NCBI GenBank assembly: GCA_963763135.1
Contig: CAVXNJ010000002.1
Coordinates: 372,001-436,000 of the forward strand
DNA from: JANMZO01 sp963763135
Lineage (GTDB): Bacteria > Actinomycetota > Acidimicrobiia > Acidimicrobiales > JANYDT01
Direction: 5' to 3'
Length of the DNA stretch: 64,000 nt
In this document: positions 40,847 through 50,006 of the stretch, piece by piece
Layout: each line of letters opens with the position of its first letter
Position numbering within the stretch: the first letter of the stretch is position 1
The notes under the pieces: generated by a model
Seen by the model: only the letters and a program-made list of their open reading frames with translations
Told to the model about the DNA's origin: nothing
The model's database searches: none
Program-made: the position numbers and the translations under genes

Positions 40847-42670
40847 TCACGAGTTCTGCAGCGCTTCCACTAAGGCGCGGTAGTCAGGTGACGACGTGAG
40901 GAGTTCTTCGTGGGTTCCCTGGGCCACCACCCGTCCGGCGTCGAGTACAACAACGGAATCGGCGTAGGAGATCGTCGAGGGTCGAGACGCCACGAGCACC
41001 ATGGTCTGCGCCAGATCAGTTGTGCTAAGTGCACGTAGTATTTCGGCTTCGGTCGTGGCGTCGAGTGCTGAGGTCGTGTCGTCGAGGAGGATTACGTCGC
41101 TGTCACGAGCGAGTGCCCGGGCGAGAGCGAGACGCTGGCGTTGACCCCCCGACAGCGAGACGCCACGCTCGCCGAGCCGGGTTCGTTCGGAGTGTGGGAG
41201 GGTGTCAATGAATTCCGCGGCGTCGCTGACCTCGACTGCCAGGCGGGTGCGTTTCGGGTCGAGTGGGGCCCCGAGGGTCAGGTTGTGCTCGATCGTTCCA
41301 GAGAGCACGAGTGGTTCCTGGAACACCATGGAGATGCGATCGGTTGCGGTGCCACGCGTCCCGGTCGTCGGAACATCGACGCCGGCGAGCACGTGAAGCA
41401 AGGTGGACTTTCCTGATCCGGTGGCTCCCACGATCGCCGTTTTCGATCCCTTCGGGATCCGGAGGGACACATTGTCGAGAGCGCGTCGCCCGTCGTCGTG
41501 TACGAGCGTGACGTTGTGGAGGTCAATGGCGTCGTCGACGTTCCTCGGTGCCAGAACAAAGGGGAGCGGGGGGATCGGTTGATCCAGAAGACCTTTGACA
41601 CGAACGGCACCGGCACGCGACCGGGGCATTTCGAACATGGCCCAGGCCAACAACTGCAGGGGCCACACCATGAGGTTGTACAGCGACACGACAGCGACAA
41701 CGTCGCCGACCGACATCGACTGCGATCGCACGCGCCAGGCGCCGAGCGCAATGAGCCCGACGTTGATGAGTTGCGGCATCAGCGTCTCCAACGTGTTGAC
41801 GGCACTCCTCAACCGCACGATCAGCAGCTTGTGATCACGCAGTTCGACGATACGGGCCTTCGCCGAGTCGAGCATGTTCTGCTCCAGCCCGAGTGCCTTT
41901 ACCGCGGTGATGCCGTCGACCGTTTCGTGTACGACACCGGCAAGTTGCGCGACGTCTTCCTGCACGGCGATGTTGGGGGTTTCGGCTCGAGACTGAAACC
42001 GTTCGTTCAAGATGAGCGTCAGCGGAAGCACGATGGCCGAGGCCACCGCCATCGGGATATCGACGGAAATCAGCCATCCGAGCGAGATCACGATCAACGC
42101 GATGACACCCAGGCTGTACGGCAACGGTTGCAGGACCGACGTGGCCGATTCGGGATCGTTGTCGGCGTTCGCCAGGAGTGTTCCGGTCGGGTGGCGGCGG
42201 TAGAACGAGAGCGGCTGCTGGAGCAGGTGACCAACGACGAGCTTTCGCCAGATGTGGGTGTTTCCGTGCGCCAGCCGGCCGGCGTTGAAGCGCCGAAGCA
42301 GGGCCGAGGCGAGCCGTAACCAGCCGATCGCTCCGAGGGCGATGATCAACGAGAGCTTGTGGTGCTTGGCGTACGTGACAGACGCGGCCGAGGATCCCGG
42401 GTCGAGTAGAGGTCGGATGACCTTGTCGACGACTGTTCCGAGGGCTCGGCTCCACGCCACGGTGAACGCAGCAAACAGCGTGGCACCCGCTACGGAGAGA
42501 AAGAACAGCTTCGGTTCGCGCCGTGCATACAACGCGATCAGCCGAACGTCGCCGGCCCAGTGCCGGTGCTGTTCCTTCGGTGACTGCTCCGGTACCGGAA
42601 CGGGATCAAGGCTCGCCGCAGTGGCCGACGATGAAGGGGTACCCGCTGACACAACGAGCCATTCTGGCAC
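40847..42670 (-). CDS. ABC exporter half-transporter, degenerate Walker B (heterodimer subunit 1)
   Basis: 607 residues from GTG 42670; the start is uncertain because the first ~35 residues are low-complexity. Six transmembrane helices, Walker A GATGSGKSTL, signature LSGGQRQR, Walker B VILLDDTTSALD in which Asp replaces the catalytic Glu, and a switch region VASRP instead of a His loop. This is the non-hydrolysing side of a heterodimeric ABC exporter with the next gene. Divergent from dtd, only 35 bp apart. Confidence 0.9.
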   Translation of the reverse strand: MPEWLVVSAGTPSSSATAASLDPVPVPEQSPKEQHRHWAGDVRLIALYARREPKLFFLSVAGATLFAAFTVAWSRALGTVVDKVIRPLLDPGSSAASVTYAKHHKLSLIIALGAIGWLRLASALLRRFNAGRLAHGNTHIWRKLVVGHLLQQPLSFYRRHPTGTLLANADNDPESATSVLQPLPYSLGVIALIVISLGWLISVDIPMAVASAIVLPLTLILNERFQSRAETPNIAVQEDVAQLAGVVHETVDGITAVKALGLEQNMLDSAKARIVELRDHKLLIVRLRSAVNTLETLMPQLINVGLIALGAWRVRSQSMSVGDVVAVVSLYNLMVWPLQLLAWAMFEMPRSRAGAVRVKGLLDQPIPPLPFVLAPRNVDDAIDLHNVTLVHDDGRRALDNVSLRIPKGSKTAIVGATGSGKSTLLHVLAGVDVPTTGTRGTATDRISMVFQEPLVLSGTIEHNLTLGAPLDPKRTRLAVEVSDAAEFIDTLPHSERTRLGERGVSLSGGQRQRLALARALARDSDVILLDDTTSALDATTEAEILRALSTTDLAQTMVLVASRPSTISYADSVVVLDAGRVVAQGTHEELLTSSPDYRALVEALQNS

Positions 42671-42689
42671 CGGTCACGTAGTGAGTGGT

Positions 42690-42705
42690 TACGATTTGCC
42701 GCCAT
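42690..42705 (+). promoter_or_regulatory. dtd -10 box, short or absent leader
   Basis: TACGAT at 42690-42695 lies ten bases before ATG 42706 with no ribosome site, which fits a nearly leaderless transcript. Confidence 0.4.
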
Positions 42706-43143
42706 ATGCGAGCGCTGGTGCAACGAGTGGTCCGAGCCGAAGTCCGAGTCGACGGCGATGTGGTGGGTGCGATCGGCCGTGGCCTGTGCGTTCTCGTCGG
42801 CGTGACCCACACCGATACCACGGCGGAAGCGAAGAAGATTGCAGGAAAACTTTGGAATCTTCGGATCATCGACGACGAGCAGGGCATACCAAACCTCTCG
42901 ATCGCCCAGACCACCAAAGAGCTGCTGATCGTCAGCCAGTTCACGCTGTACGGCGACACGAGCGGCGGCCGCCGACCCTCGTGGATCGCCGCGGCGCGCC
43001 CGGAGCAGGCTGAGCCGCTGATCGTTGCGGTGATCGACGAACTCCGCGCTCTGGGAGCGAGCGTACAAACAGGTCGGTTCCGTACGGAGATGGCGGTCGA
43101 ACTCATCAACGACGGACCCTTCACGGTGATCGTCGACGTCTGA
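42706..43143 (+). CDS. dtd: D-aminoacyl-tRNA deacylase
   Basis: 145 residues; start MRALVQRVVRAEVRVDGD is the family N-terminus. The catalytic motifs SQFTLYGDT and the C-terminal GPFTVIVD (Gly-Pro cis motif) are both present. It removes D-amino acids (and Gly) from mischarged tRNA. Confidence 0.96.
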   Translation: MRALVQRVVRAEVRVDGDVVGAIGRGLCVLVGVTHTDTTAEAKKIAGKLWNLRIIDDEQGIPNLSIAQTTKELLIVSQFTLYGDTSGGRRPSWIAAARPEQAEPLIVAVIDELRALGASVQTGRFRTEMAVELINDGPFTVIVDV

Positions 43144-43199
43144 GTCGAGATCGAGAACGGTGTCTTGGCGGCAGTACCGCGCTGGTTGATTCGAGTGAA

Positions 43200-43811
43200 C
43201 TAGCCAGTCTGGCCGGCACGGTAATGGCGGCGGCACAGAAGCTCGTAGGTGACGACGTCGCCGAAGAGGGGTTCGTCCATCGGTGCTTCGGTATCGCCGA
43301 CCACGACGGTTTCGCCCTCGTAGACAATCTCGCCGTTCACAAGTCGGGCGTTGTGGGTGGCCCGTTCCCCGCACCAACATCGAATCTCGACATGCAGCTG
43401 CACGTGCTCATCGGCAAGCTCCAGCATCCGCCGGGTACCGTCGAACAACTTCCCGCGAAAGTCGGTGACCAACCCAAACGCGTACACGTCTGCACCCAAG
43501 TCATCGACGACCCGGGCCAGTTGCTCGATCTGTTCGAAAGAATAGAACTGCGTCTCGTCGCAGACTATGTAGTCAATTCCGCCGTGTTCCGACACCATGC
43601 GCTTGGCGAGCGCGAAAATGTCGAGATCAGCGGTGACCTGCACCGCTTCCGACGACACACCGAGCCGACTCGAAACTCTCGCGCCTTCGCGGTCGAGTTG
43701 CGACAGGAGGAGGCCCCGCTTGTGACGTCGCGAGAGGTTGTGATGAATCTGCAGCGCGAGCGTGCTCTTGCCCGAACCCATCGTGCCGTAGGAGAAGCGG
43801 AGGACTGCCAT
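43200..43811 (-). CDS. tdk: Thymidine kinase (type II)
   Basis: 203 residues. P-loop YGTMGSGKST, the DETQFYS catalytic segment, the GLVTDFRGKLFDGTRRMLEL lasso region, and zinc Cys in CWCG and near LLCRRHY. It phosphorylates thymidine in salvage. Single gene; the stop is 56 bp from the dtd stop (convergent). Confidence 0.95.
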   Translation of the reverse strand: MAVLRFSYGTMGSGKSTLALQIHHNLSRRHKRGLLLSQLDREGARVSSRLGVSSEAVQVTADLDIFALAKRMVSEHGGIDYIVCDETQFYSFEQIEQLARVVDDLGADVYAFGLVTDFRGKLFDGTRRMLELADEHVQLHVEIRCWCGERATHNARLVNGEIVYEGETVVVGDTEAPMDEPLFGDVVTYELLCRRHYRAGQTG

Positions 43812-43925
43812 AGCGGAGATGACCGTACAACACCCAGGTCGGGCTGGCAGAACGAGCGCCTGGCGTTCTCCGGTCTGGATGGTCAGTTCTTATGTGTGCT
43901 TAGGAATGTTTGACCGGTTCCGGCT

Positions 43926-43957
43926 TTGACAGAACCCGGTTTCCCCGGGCCAGAATA
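43926..43957 (+). promoter_or_regulatory. Candidate sigma70 promoter for the TetR gene
   Basis: TTGACA at 43926-43931 and CAGAAT at 43951-43956 with a 19-bp spacer. A CCCGG...CCGGG inverted element lies in the spacer and may be the regulator's own operator. Confidence 0.4.
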
Positions 43958-43991
43958 GGGACGTGCGAAGCAGTCGGCGAAGGACCAGGCG

Positions 43992-44600
43992 ATGATGTCG
44001 CACCGCCGAAACATCCCAGCGCAGGCCAGATCGGCCGCGACATACGAAAAGATCCTGGCTTCGGCTACCGAGGTGCTTGTCGAAGAAGGTTTGAACGGGT
44101 TCAACACCAATGCAGTCGCTGACCGTGCCGGCGTCAACGTCGGTTCGGTGTATCACTACTTTGCGAACAAGAACGATCTCCTCCGGGAGCTCTATCTGGT
44201 TGATCAGGGCCGCCGAAACGACTACGTCTATGCGCGGTTCGTTGACCTTCCGGCATCGCAGGACATGGCGGCCTTCGTCGCCGAGACCACGAAGAACCTG
44301 ATCCGGATGCGGCGGGAACACCCCGAATCGGTACCGTTGCGGCGCGGATGTCTCGCCGTGCCGGAACTGGTGGACCTCGACCGCTCGGAGACCATCGTCT
44401 ATGTTGCGAACCTCTCGGCGGCTTTGCGAAAGCGGTATCCGCACCTGTCGAAGACCCGGGCCGCAGCGGCGGCGTGGGTGGTCGCTCAGGCTGGTACGAG
44501 CCTGCTGGATGCAATGCTCTCCGAACCGACGCTCGGCCGAGTTTTCAACAGCGAGCTGAACGCGGCGTTGACGGCCTATTTTCACTCGCTCGAGACGTAA
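43992..44600 (+). CDS. TetR/AcrR family regulator
   Basis: 202 residues. The N-terminal helix-turn-helix (ILASATEVLVEEGLNGFNTN, AVADRAGVNVGSVYHYFANK) is canonical; the C-terminal ligand domain (residues about 70-200) is variable. The target is not obvious since neighbouring genes are tdk and an envelope protein pair. It starts ATG-ATG (43992/43995). Confidence 0.92.
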   Translation: MMSHRRNIPAQARSAATYEKILASATEVLVEEGLNGFNTNAVADRAGVNVGSVYHYFANKNDLLRELYLVDQGRRNDYVYARFVDLPASQDMAAFVAETTKNLIRMRREHPESVPLRRGCLAVPELVDLDRSETIVYVANLSAALRKRYPHLSKTRAAAAAWVVAQAGTSLLDAMLSEPTLGRVFNSELNAALTAYFHSLET

Positions 44601-44934
44601 GACGACGAAGGATTCTGGATTGGTAGGGGAGTCACGGAACGCGTTCGTCATCTTCTTGAAACCTTTTTCTGCCACCACCTCGGATTAACTGGAAACGCCT
44701 TCGTAGCAGGGTTTTCCGGGGCTTCTTGAACGACGGTGTTTTTTCCCAACTGACCGCTCACGGCGAGATAAAAGGACTTTCGCCGTTCGCAATTGCCCTC
44801 CAGCGTTGCTACCTTTCTGAACTGTCGTTCACAACTGAAAGCTCTTTCGATGAGAGTGCGGTCAGGCCAGAGTCCTTCCCCTACGGCAACGATTCATACG
44901 TTCGCGCTATGCCGCTTTCGCGGTCAGTCAAGAA
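44601..44934. other. 334-bp gap before the coiled-coil gene
   Basis: No gene is supported. It should hold the promoter of the 44935 gene. No ribosome site is seen right before ATG 44935 (GGTCAGTCAAGAA). Confidence 0.4.
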
Positions 44935-47900
44935 ATGAGCTCTTCGGTGCTGCATTATTTCTGGGAATCATGGACCTTCGTGCTTCCTGCTTTCCTCCTC
45001 GGATTGGTAGTCGGGTATCTGTGGTGGCGGTTGCGGTGGCGCAAAGTCAAGTCGAGCGGTGCAGTTGCGGGGTCGACTACGACGGCGGGCATCGCAGGCA
45101 CGGCCCTCGCAACCGGTGCCGACGCAACGGGCACCGATACGAGCACCGGCTCGGAACACGCCGAACTCGACAATCGCTATCAGGCACTCGTTGCCGACCG
45201 CGACAATCAGTCGCGGGCGTTTTCCGCGCTGCAGTTCGAGCTCAACGGGCTCAAGGTCGCGCTGTCGGAGCGTGATGCACAGATCGCCGCCTTGAAAGGC
45301 GCTGCGGCCGCCGCAACAACCGTTCCGACGTCGGTCACGACTCCTGAGGACGATTCCCACACGATCGCCCAGGGATTCGCGGCGGGTTCAGTTGATCCGG
45401 TCGAAGAGAACTCCGTCAGCGGTATCCGAGGTGGGAGCGAAAGCGAAGACAGCGAGTTGGTTGAACTTCGGGGCCAGCTCGAAACAGCGCGTGCTGAACT
45501 CGCCGACCGCACACGTGACCTCACAGCTGTACGTGCAGATCTTTCCGCCTCGAACGCTCGTTTGACGGCAGTGAAGGACCAACCGGTAGGAATCGCCAAG
45601 ACCGAACACGAGAAGGCGCTTTCCGACCTGCGGGCCGAGCGCGATCGCGTCGTGTCGGGCCTGCGCGCCGATCATGAAGAAGCGCTCGCCAAGTACCGTC
45701 GTCGCGCCGAGGCCGCCGAGACCGAGCTGCAGACCGCCCGCGCTCAGGCATCCGGTCTGCAGACCGACATTGCCAAACTCCGTGCTGAACACATCTCCGT
45801 CAACGATCGTGTGAAGTCCGTCGGCGATGAGCGCGACACGCTGTCATCGAAGGCCGCTGAACTCGAGCGCCAGTTGCAGGGCTTCACGTCGACGGCGTCG
45901 GCCAAAGACGGGGAACTGGCGAACGTGTCCGCCGAACTGACGAAGCTTCGGCAGGAATTCGACGTTCAGACGCAACTCGCCGACGAGGCAGCCAGAGAAG
46001 CGGCGGCCCTGCGAGTAGAACTCACGGCGTCCAAGGCCGAGGCAAAAGCGCTTGGTGATGTTTCCGCGAGTCACGAACTGGCCGTCGCCGAGAACGAAAA
46101 AACCGTCGAGAACCTGAAAAGCGAGCTGAGCGGGCTTCGCAACGCACTCGACGAAGCCCGTGGCGAGTCCGATCGGCTGCGTGAGGAGCACAAAGCCCTG
46201 GCCGGGGATCGGGGCACAGCCGAGGCGGAACTCGAACGACTCCGTCAGGAGCAGGCGAACTTGGTCAGTGACCGAGATGGGGCTCGGTCCGAGCTGGATC
46301 GGCTCCGCCAGGAACTAACAGACTCACGCCAAGAAGCCGACCGCGTCCGGGGCGAGCACCAGGAACTTCTCGGTCAACATCAGAGTCTGGTCGGTGAGCG
46401 GGAGGGCTCGCTCGGTGAGCTTGACCGTTTACGCGGTGAGTTGGCGAAGTTGCGCAGCGAATCAGACACCATCCGAGGCGACCACGAGCAGTTGCTCGGT
46501 CAGCACCAGGGTTTGTTGGGCGAACGAGACGGCGCCAACAGCGAACTGGAACGGCTGCGCGGCGAACTTCAACGCGTTTACAGCGATTCCGAGGGTTTGC
46601 GGGGAGAGCGCGATTCGTTGGTTGGTGACCGCGATGCCGCTCGCAGCGAAGTTGATCAGCTGCGAAGTGAACTCGAAGGGGCCCGCAACGATCTGGGTCG
46701 GGTTGGTGCCGACGCCGATGGACTGCGTGAACAGATCACTACCTTGCAAGGTGAACTACACGGACGCGGTGAAGAGCTCGACAAGCTGCGGGCTGAGGTC
46801 GAGGGCCTCTATCGCAACCGCGATGGGCAGCACGGAGAGCTCGAGCGTCTGCAAGGTGAATTGTCGAACCGCAACACTGAACTGGCCCGTGTGCGTGACG
46901 AGTTCGAAAACGCGAACGCCGATCTCCACGGCCTACGCTCCGAGATCGACCAACTGAAGGCTACGCACTCGAGTGCAGTGTCAGCCCTCCACGGAGAACT
47001 CGAACAGGCCAGGGGCGACCATGCCACCGCGTTCGCTTCGTTGCAAGAGGAACACGGTCGATCACTTTCGGCACAGTCGGAGAGCGTCGATCAGCTGCGC
47101 AACGAACGCGATGCCGCTGCTGCCGAACTTGAACAGGCTCGGGCGACAACCGAGACCTCAGCCCGTGAACTCGGTGAACTACGCGACTCGTTGCAAAAAG
47201 CCGACGCCGATCGCCAGCGGGTTGAGGCCGAACTCGAAACGCTTCGTGATCAATTGGGTGATGTATACGGTGAACTCGATGTGACGAAAGCGCAACACGA
47301 GGAGCAACTGGCAACGCTGCGCGGGGAGCACGAACGTTCGCTGAAGCAACGCGCCGATGCGCTGGCCGAGGAACAAGCGCGGGCTCTGACCGAATCCGAT
47401 GCCCGACGCCGACAACTGGAAAGCGAGATTCAGACACTTCGCGCCGATCACGAACGAGTGAGCGGCGAGCTGTCGGATGCCAAGGATCGCGCCGAGCGCG
47501 CTGTCGGACGCGCGACGGGTGGGGGGTTTGCGACGTTGGCCGGTGGACTCGCCGCAGGGGCGGCGGTGCACGCAGCTACCGATGACACGCAGCACCAACC
47601 TGTTGATTCGACCGACGAGCCGACCAGCGGCTCCGGTGGCAACGGAGGTTCACCAACCGGCGACGGTGCCGATGATCTTCAACGCATCGAAGGTGTCGGG
47701 CCACGCTTCGACGAAGCTCTTCAGAAGGCGGGGCTGCGCTCGTTTGCGTCGATCGCCGGAGCTTCGGAGCAACAGCTGCGAAACGCGCTCGCCCAATCAG
47801 GCGTCGGTTATGCCCCGAGTCTCCCCACGTGGATAGAACAGGCCCGCTTGCTGGTGGCTGGCGACGAAGCGGGTCACGCGGCGTTGAGGGCGAGGATCGT

Positions 47901-48180
47901 CGCAGGCCGAGACGCCAGCGGGCAGCTGAAGGATGATCTTCAACGCATCGAAGGGATTGGCCCGCGAATCGAACAAGCGCTGGTGAGTTCCGGGGTAACG
48001 ACGTACCGCGACGTCTCACGCGCCTCTGAGCAACGGCTCCGTGCAGCACTTGAGGCCGCTGGGCTGAGTTTCGCGCCGAGTCTGACGACGTGGGCCGAGC
48101 AGGCGACGCTCCTCGCGCGCGGTGATGAAGAAGGGTTTGCGAAACTCGCTGCCCGCCTGATCGCCGGCAAGGGAAAGTAA
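44935..48180 (+). CDS. Membrane-anchored long coiled-coil protein with two C-terminal helix-hairpin-helix modules
   Basis: 1,081 residues. A hydrophobic helix (FVLPAFLLGLVVGYLWW, about 15-32) anchors the N-terminus. Residues about 75-855 are heptad-rich, Glu/Arg/Leu-rich coiled coil with many LRxE repeats, similar to SMC-like or structural proteins. Two homologous ~85-residue modules at about 912-998 and 1000-1079 each begin DDLQRIEG(V/I)GPR and end with an ARL(L/I)AG-type helix; the IEGxGP hairpin is the typical helix-hairpin-helix signature. So a DNA- or protein-binding end sits on a long stalk from the membrane. The OmpA-like gene follows after four bases. It could link nucleoid and envelope, but this is inference. 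Confidence 0.75.
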   Translation: MSSSVLHYFWESWTFVLPAFLLGLVVGYLWWRLRWRKVKSSGAVAGSTTTAGIAGTALATGADATGTDTSTGSEHAELDNRYQALVADRDNQSRAFSALQFELNGLKVALSERDAQIAALKGAAAAATTVPTSVTTPEDDSHTIAQGFAAGSVDPVEENSVSGIRGGSESEDSELVELRGQLETARAELADRTRDLTAVRADLSASNARLTAVKDQPVGIAKTEHEKALSDLRAERDRVVSGLRADHEEALAKYRRRAEAAETELQTARAQASGLQTDIAKLRAEHISVNDRVKSVGDERDTLSSKAAELERQLQGFTSTASAKDGELANVSAELTKLRQEFDVQTQLADEAAREAAALRVELTASKAEAKALGDVSASHELAVAENEKTVENLKSELSGLRNALDEARGESDRLREEHKALAGDRGTAEAELERLRQEQANLVSDRDGARSELDRLRQELTDSRQEADRVRGEHQELLGQHQSLVGEREGSLGELDRLRGELAKLRSESDTIRGDHEQLLGQHQGLLGERDGANSELERLRGELQRVYSDSEGLRGERDSLVGDRDAARSEVDQLRSELEGARNDLGRVGADADGLREQITTLQGELHGRGEELDKLRAEVEGLYRNRDGQHGELERLQGELSNRNTELARVRDEFENANADLHGLRSEIDQLKATHSSAVSALHGELEQARGDHATAFASLQEEHGRSLSAQSESVDQLRNERDAAAAELEQARATTETSARELGELRDSLQKADADRQRVEAELETLRDQLGDVYGELDVTKAQHEEQLATLRGEHERSLKQRADALAEEQARALTESDARRRQLESEIQTLRADHERVSGELSDAKDRAERAVGRATGGGFATLAGGLAAGAAVHAATDDTQHQPVDSTDEPTSGSGGNGGSPTGDGADDLQRIEGVGPRFDEALQKAGLRSFASIAGASEQQLRNALAQSGVGYAPSLPTWIEQARLLVAGDEAGHAALRARIVAGRDASGQLKDDLQRIEGIGPRIEQALVSSGVTTYRDVSRASEQRLRAALEAAGLSFAPSLTTWAEQATLLARGDEEGFAKLAARLIAGKGK

Positions 48181-48184
48181 CGCC

Positions 48185-49876
48185 GTGGCTGAGAACGATG
48201 GACTCAATGAGGCCGCGAAACGCGTCGCGGCCGAAGCCGCGACCCGGGCCGACGACGCTGCCTCGGCCGTAACGGGCGCCACTGCTTCGACCGTCGCCGA
48301 CGCGACTGCTTCCGACGCGGTTGGTGGCGTAGCGGAATCCGCCGACGATCTGGCCCGCAAAGTCGCCGACTCAGACGTGGCCCATCGCCTCGAAGAAGTC
48401 GGCACCTCGGTCAAAGGTTCCGTTGAGGACGCATCAGCCGGCCTCTCGCTCGATCGTTCAGCCGATGTTGCCCCGGCTGACTCGGCCTCTGCCCCGGCTG
48501 ACTCGGCCTCTGCCCCGGCTGACTCGGCCTCTGCACCTGGCGGCTCAACAGCTGGGGCCTCAACAGCTGGGGCCTCAACAGCCGGGGCCTCAACAGCCGG
48601 GGTCTCACCCACTGGATCCACGTCGATCGGATCGCGGCATTCAGGTATCACCGCCGGAGCGGCGAATGATGAATCGGGTGGAGGCGGCCCGATCAGGGGT
48701 GGCCGAGCGGCGTCGAACACCGAGTGGGTGCCGCAGCCGTATCGCTTCGCTAAGGCGGTCCCGATCGGGCTCGCGGTGGCGGGTCTGGCCGGTTTTACGG
48801 CGTATCACAACGTGGCGACGAAACACCGCATCGAAAATGACCTTCAAGACAAGGCCGTGAGCAAGCTTGCGAAGGATTTTCCTGAACTCAAGGTGAAATT
48901 CGATGGTCGCGATGCGACTCTCGAAGGCAACGTATCTGACCCCGCCGCCCTCAAGAAGGCGCACGATCTCGTGCGTCAAATCTCCGGCGTCCGGCACGTG
49001 AACGATCCATCGTTGGTCGATGCTGTCGCGCTACCCGCTGCCGATTCGACCGTTGTGGAGACGACAGCCATCGACACCGCCACCGTTGGGGGAGTTGAAG
49101 CCGCGGCTACGACGGTGAAGATCGCCGTAGAAACGACACTGGCTCCCGCCACGACGCTGGCCCCCGCAACCACACTCGCTCCGGCTACGACGCTTGCTCC
49201 GGCGACCTCGCTTGCTCCGGCTACGACCCTTGCTCCGGCTACGACCCTTGCTCCGGCTACGACGCTGGCTCCGGCTACGACGCTGGCTCCCGCCACGACG
49301 CTGGCTCCCGCAACCACACTGGCTCCCGCAACCACACTGGCTCCCGCAACCGCACTTGCTCCGGCTACGACGCTTGCTTCGGCTACGACGCTGGCCCCGG
49401 TAACCACCACGACACTCGCCCCGGAAGAATCCACGACGACGATTCTCGCCTCGGAGATTCCGATCGAGACGACACCGGCCGCGGTCGCTGCTTCTGCCGA
49501 TGTGCCCAAGGATCTGAACAGTCGTCTGCTATTCGGTCTCACGTCGTCTGAGCTCTCTCCCGATGCTGGCGCCGCCATCGACGAATTGGTTACCTACCTC
49601 AACGCTCATCCCGATGCGCAGATTGGTCTGGCCGGCCATTCCGACCGCACCGGATCGAAGATCGCGAACCTGGCGATCAGTCGGGCTCGAGCGGATGCGG
49701 TAAAGGCGGCACTCGTGGCCAAAGGCATCGATCCAACGCGAATCAAAGCCTTCGGGTTCGGTGCCCGGCTGCCGATCGCGAGCAACGCCACGGCCGAAGG
49801 GCGGCGCATGAACCGCCGGGTGGAAGTCCAGTTCTTCGGAACCGGGCCGGGGCAAGAGATTTCGTTCACGGGCTGA
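48185..49876 (+). CDS. ArfA-like envelope protein: TM, BON domain, Thr/Ala/Pro stalk, OmpA domain
   Basis: 563 residues from GTG 48185. Residues 1-180 are Ala-rich and low complexity with APADSAS and TAGAS repeats. A transmembrane helix (VPIGLAVAGLAGFTAYH, about 192-210) is followed by a BON domain (ELKVKFDGRDATLEGNVSDP ... VRHVNDPSLV, about 219-280), a stalk of some 16 LAPATT repeats, and an OmpA peptidoglycan-binding domain (about 442-556) with GHSDRTGS and NRRVEVQF. The BON-OmpA order recalls ArfA/OmpATb of Mycobacterium. It is four bases behind the coiled-coil gene, so the two products probably act together at the envelope. Confidence 0.85.
   Translation: MAENDGLNEAAKRVAAEAATRADDAASAVTGATASTVADATASDAVGGVAESADDLARKVADSDVAHRLEEVGTSVKGSVEDASAGLSLDRSADVAPADSASAPADSASAPADSASAPGGSTAGASTAGASTAGASTAGVSPTGSTSIGSRHSGITAGAANDESGGGGPIRGGRAASNTEWVPQPYRFAKAVPIGLAVAGLAGFTAYHNVATKHRIENDLQDKAVSKLAKDFPELKVKFDGRDATLEGNVSDPAALKKAHDLVRQISGVRHVNDPSLVDAVALPAADSTVVETTAIDTATVGGVEAAATTVKIAVETTLAPATTLAPATTLAPATTLAPATSLAPATTLAPATTLAPATTLAPATTLAPATTLAPATTLAPATTLAPATALAPATTLASATTLAPVTTTTLAPEESTTTILASEIPIETTPAAVAASADVPKDLNSRLLFGLTSSELSPDAGAAIDELVTYLNAHPDAQIGLAGHSDRTGSKIANLAISRARADAVKAALVAKGIDPTRIKAFGFGARLPIASNATAEGRRMNRRVEVQFFGTGPGQEISFTG
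48474..48605 (+). repeat. Tandem 21-bp and 15-bp coding repeats
   Basis: Three copies of GCCCCGGCTGACTCGGCCTCT are followed by about four copies of ACAGC(T/C)GGGGCCTCA, coding APADSAS and TAGAS. Confidence 0.9.
49136..49400 (+). repeat. About 14-15 tandem 18-bp units encoding LAPATT
   Basis: Units such as CTTGCTCCGGCTACGACG vary at third bases but keep the peptide. Similar LAP-Thr logic to the surface protein at 14597. Confidence 0.9.
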
Positions 49877-49904
49877 CCATCGAGTAGTCGGACCCGATCA
49901 AACA

Positions 49905-49946
49905 AACGAGCGAGCGGCGGGTCAGTGACCCGCCGCTCGCTTCGTT
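49905..49946 (+). terminator. Strong terminator after the OmpA-like gene
   Basis: GCGAGCGGCGGGTCA pairs perfectly with TGACCCGCCGCTCGC, flanked by AAACGA and TTCGTT that extend the stem. It is between convergent genes (OmpA-like and ileS) and may serve both. Confidence 0.85.
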
Positions 49947-50006
49947 GTCAGCTCCGATCAGTCGGATCTCAGTTTCACCCGAGTAACAACATGATATGTG
50001 TACGTA

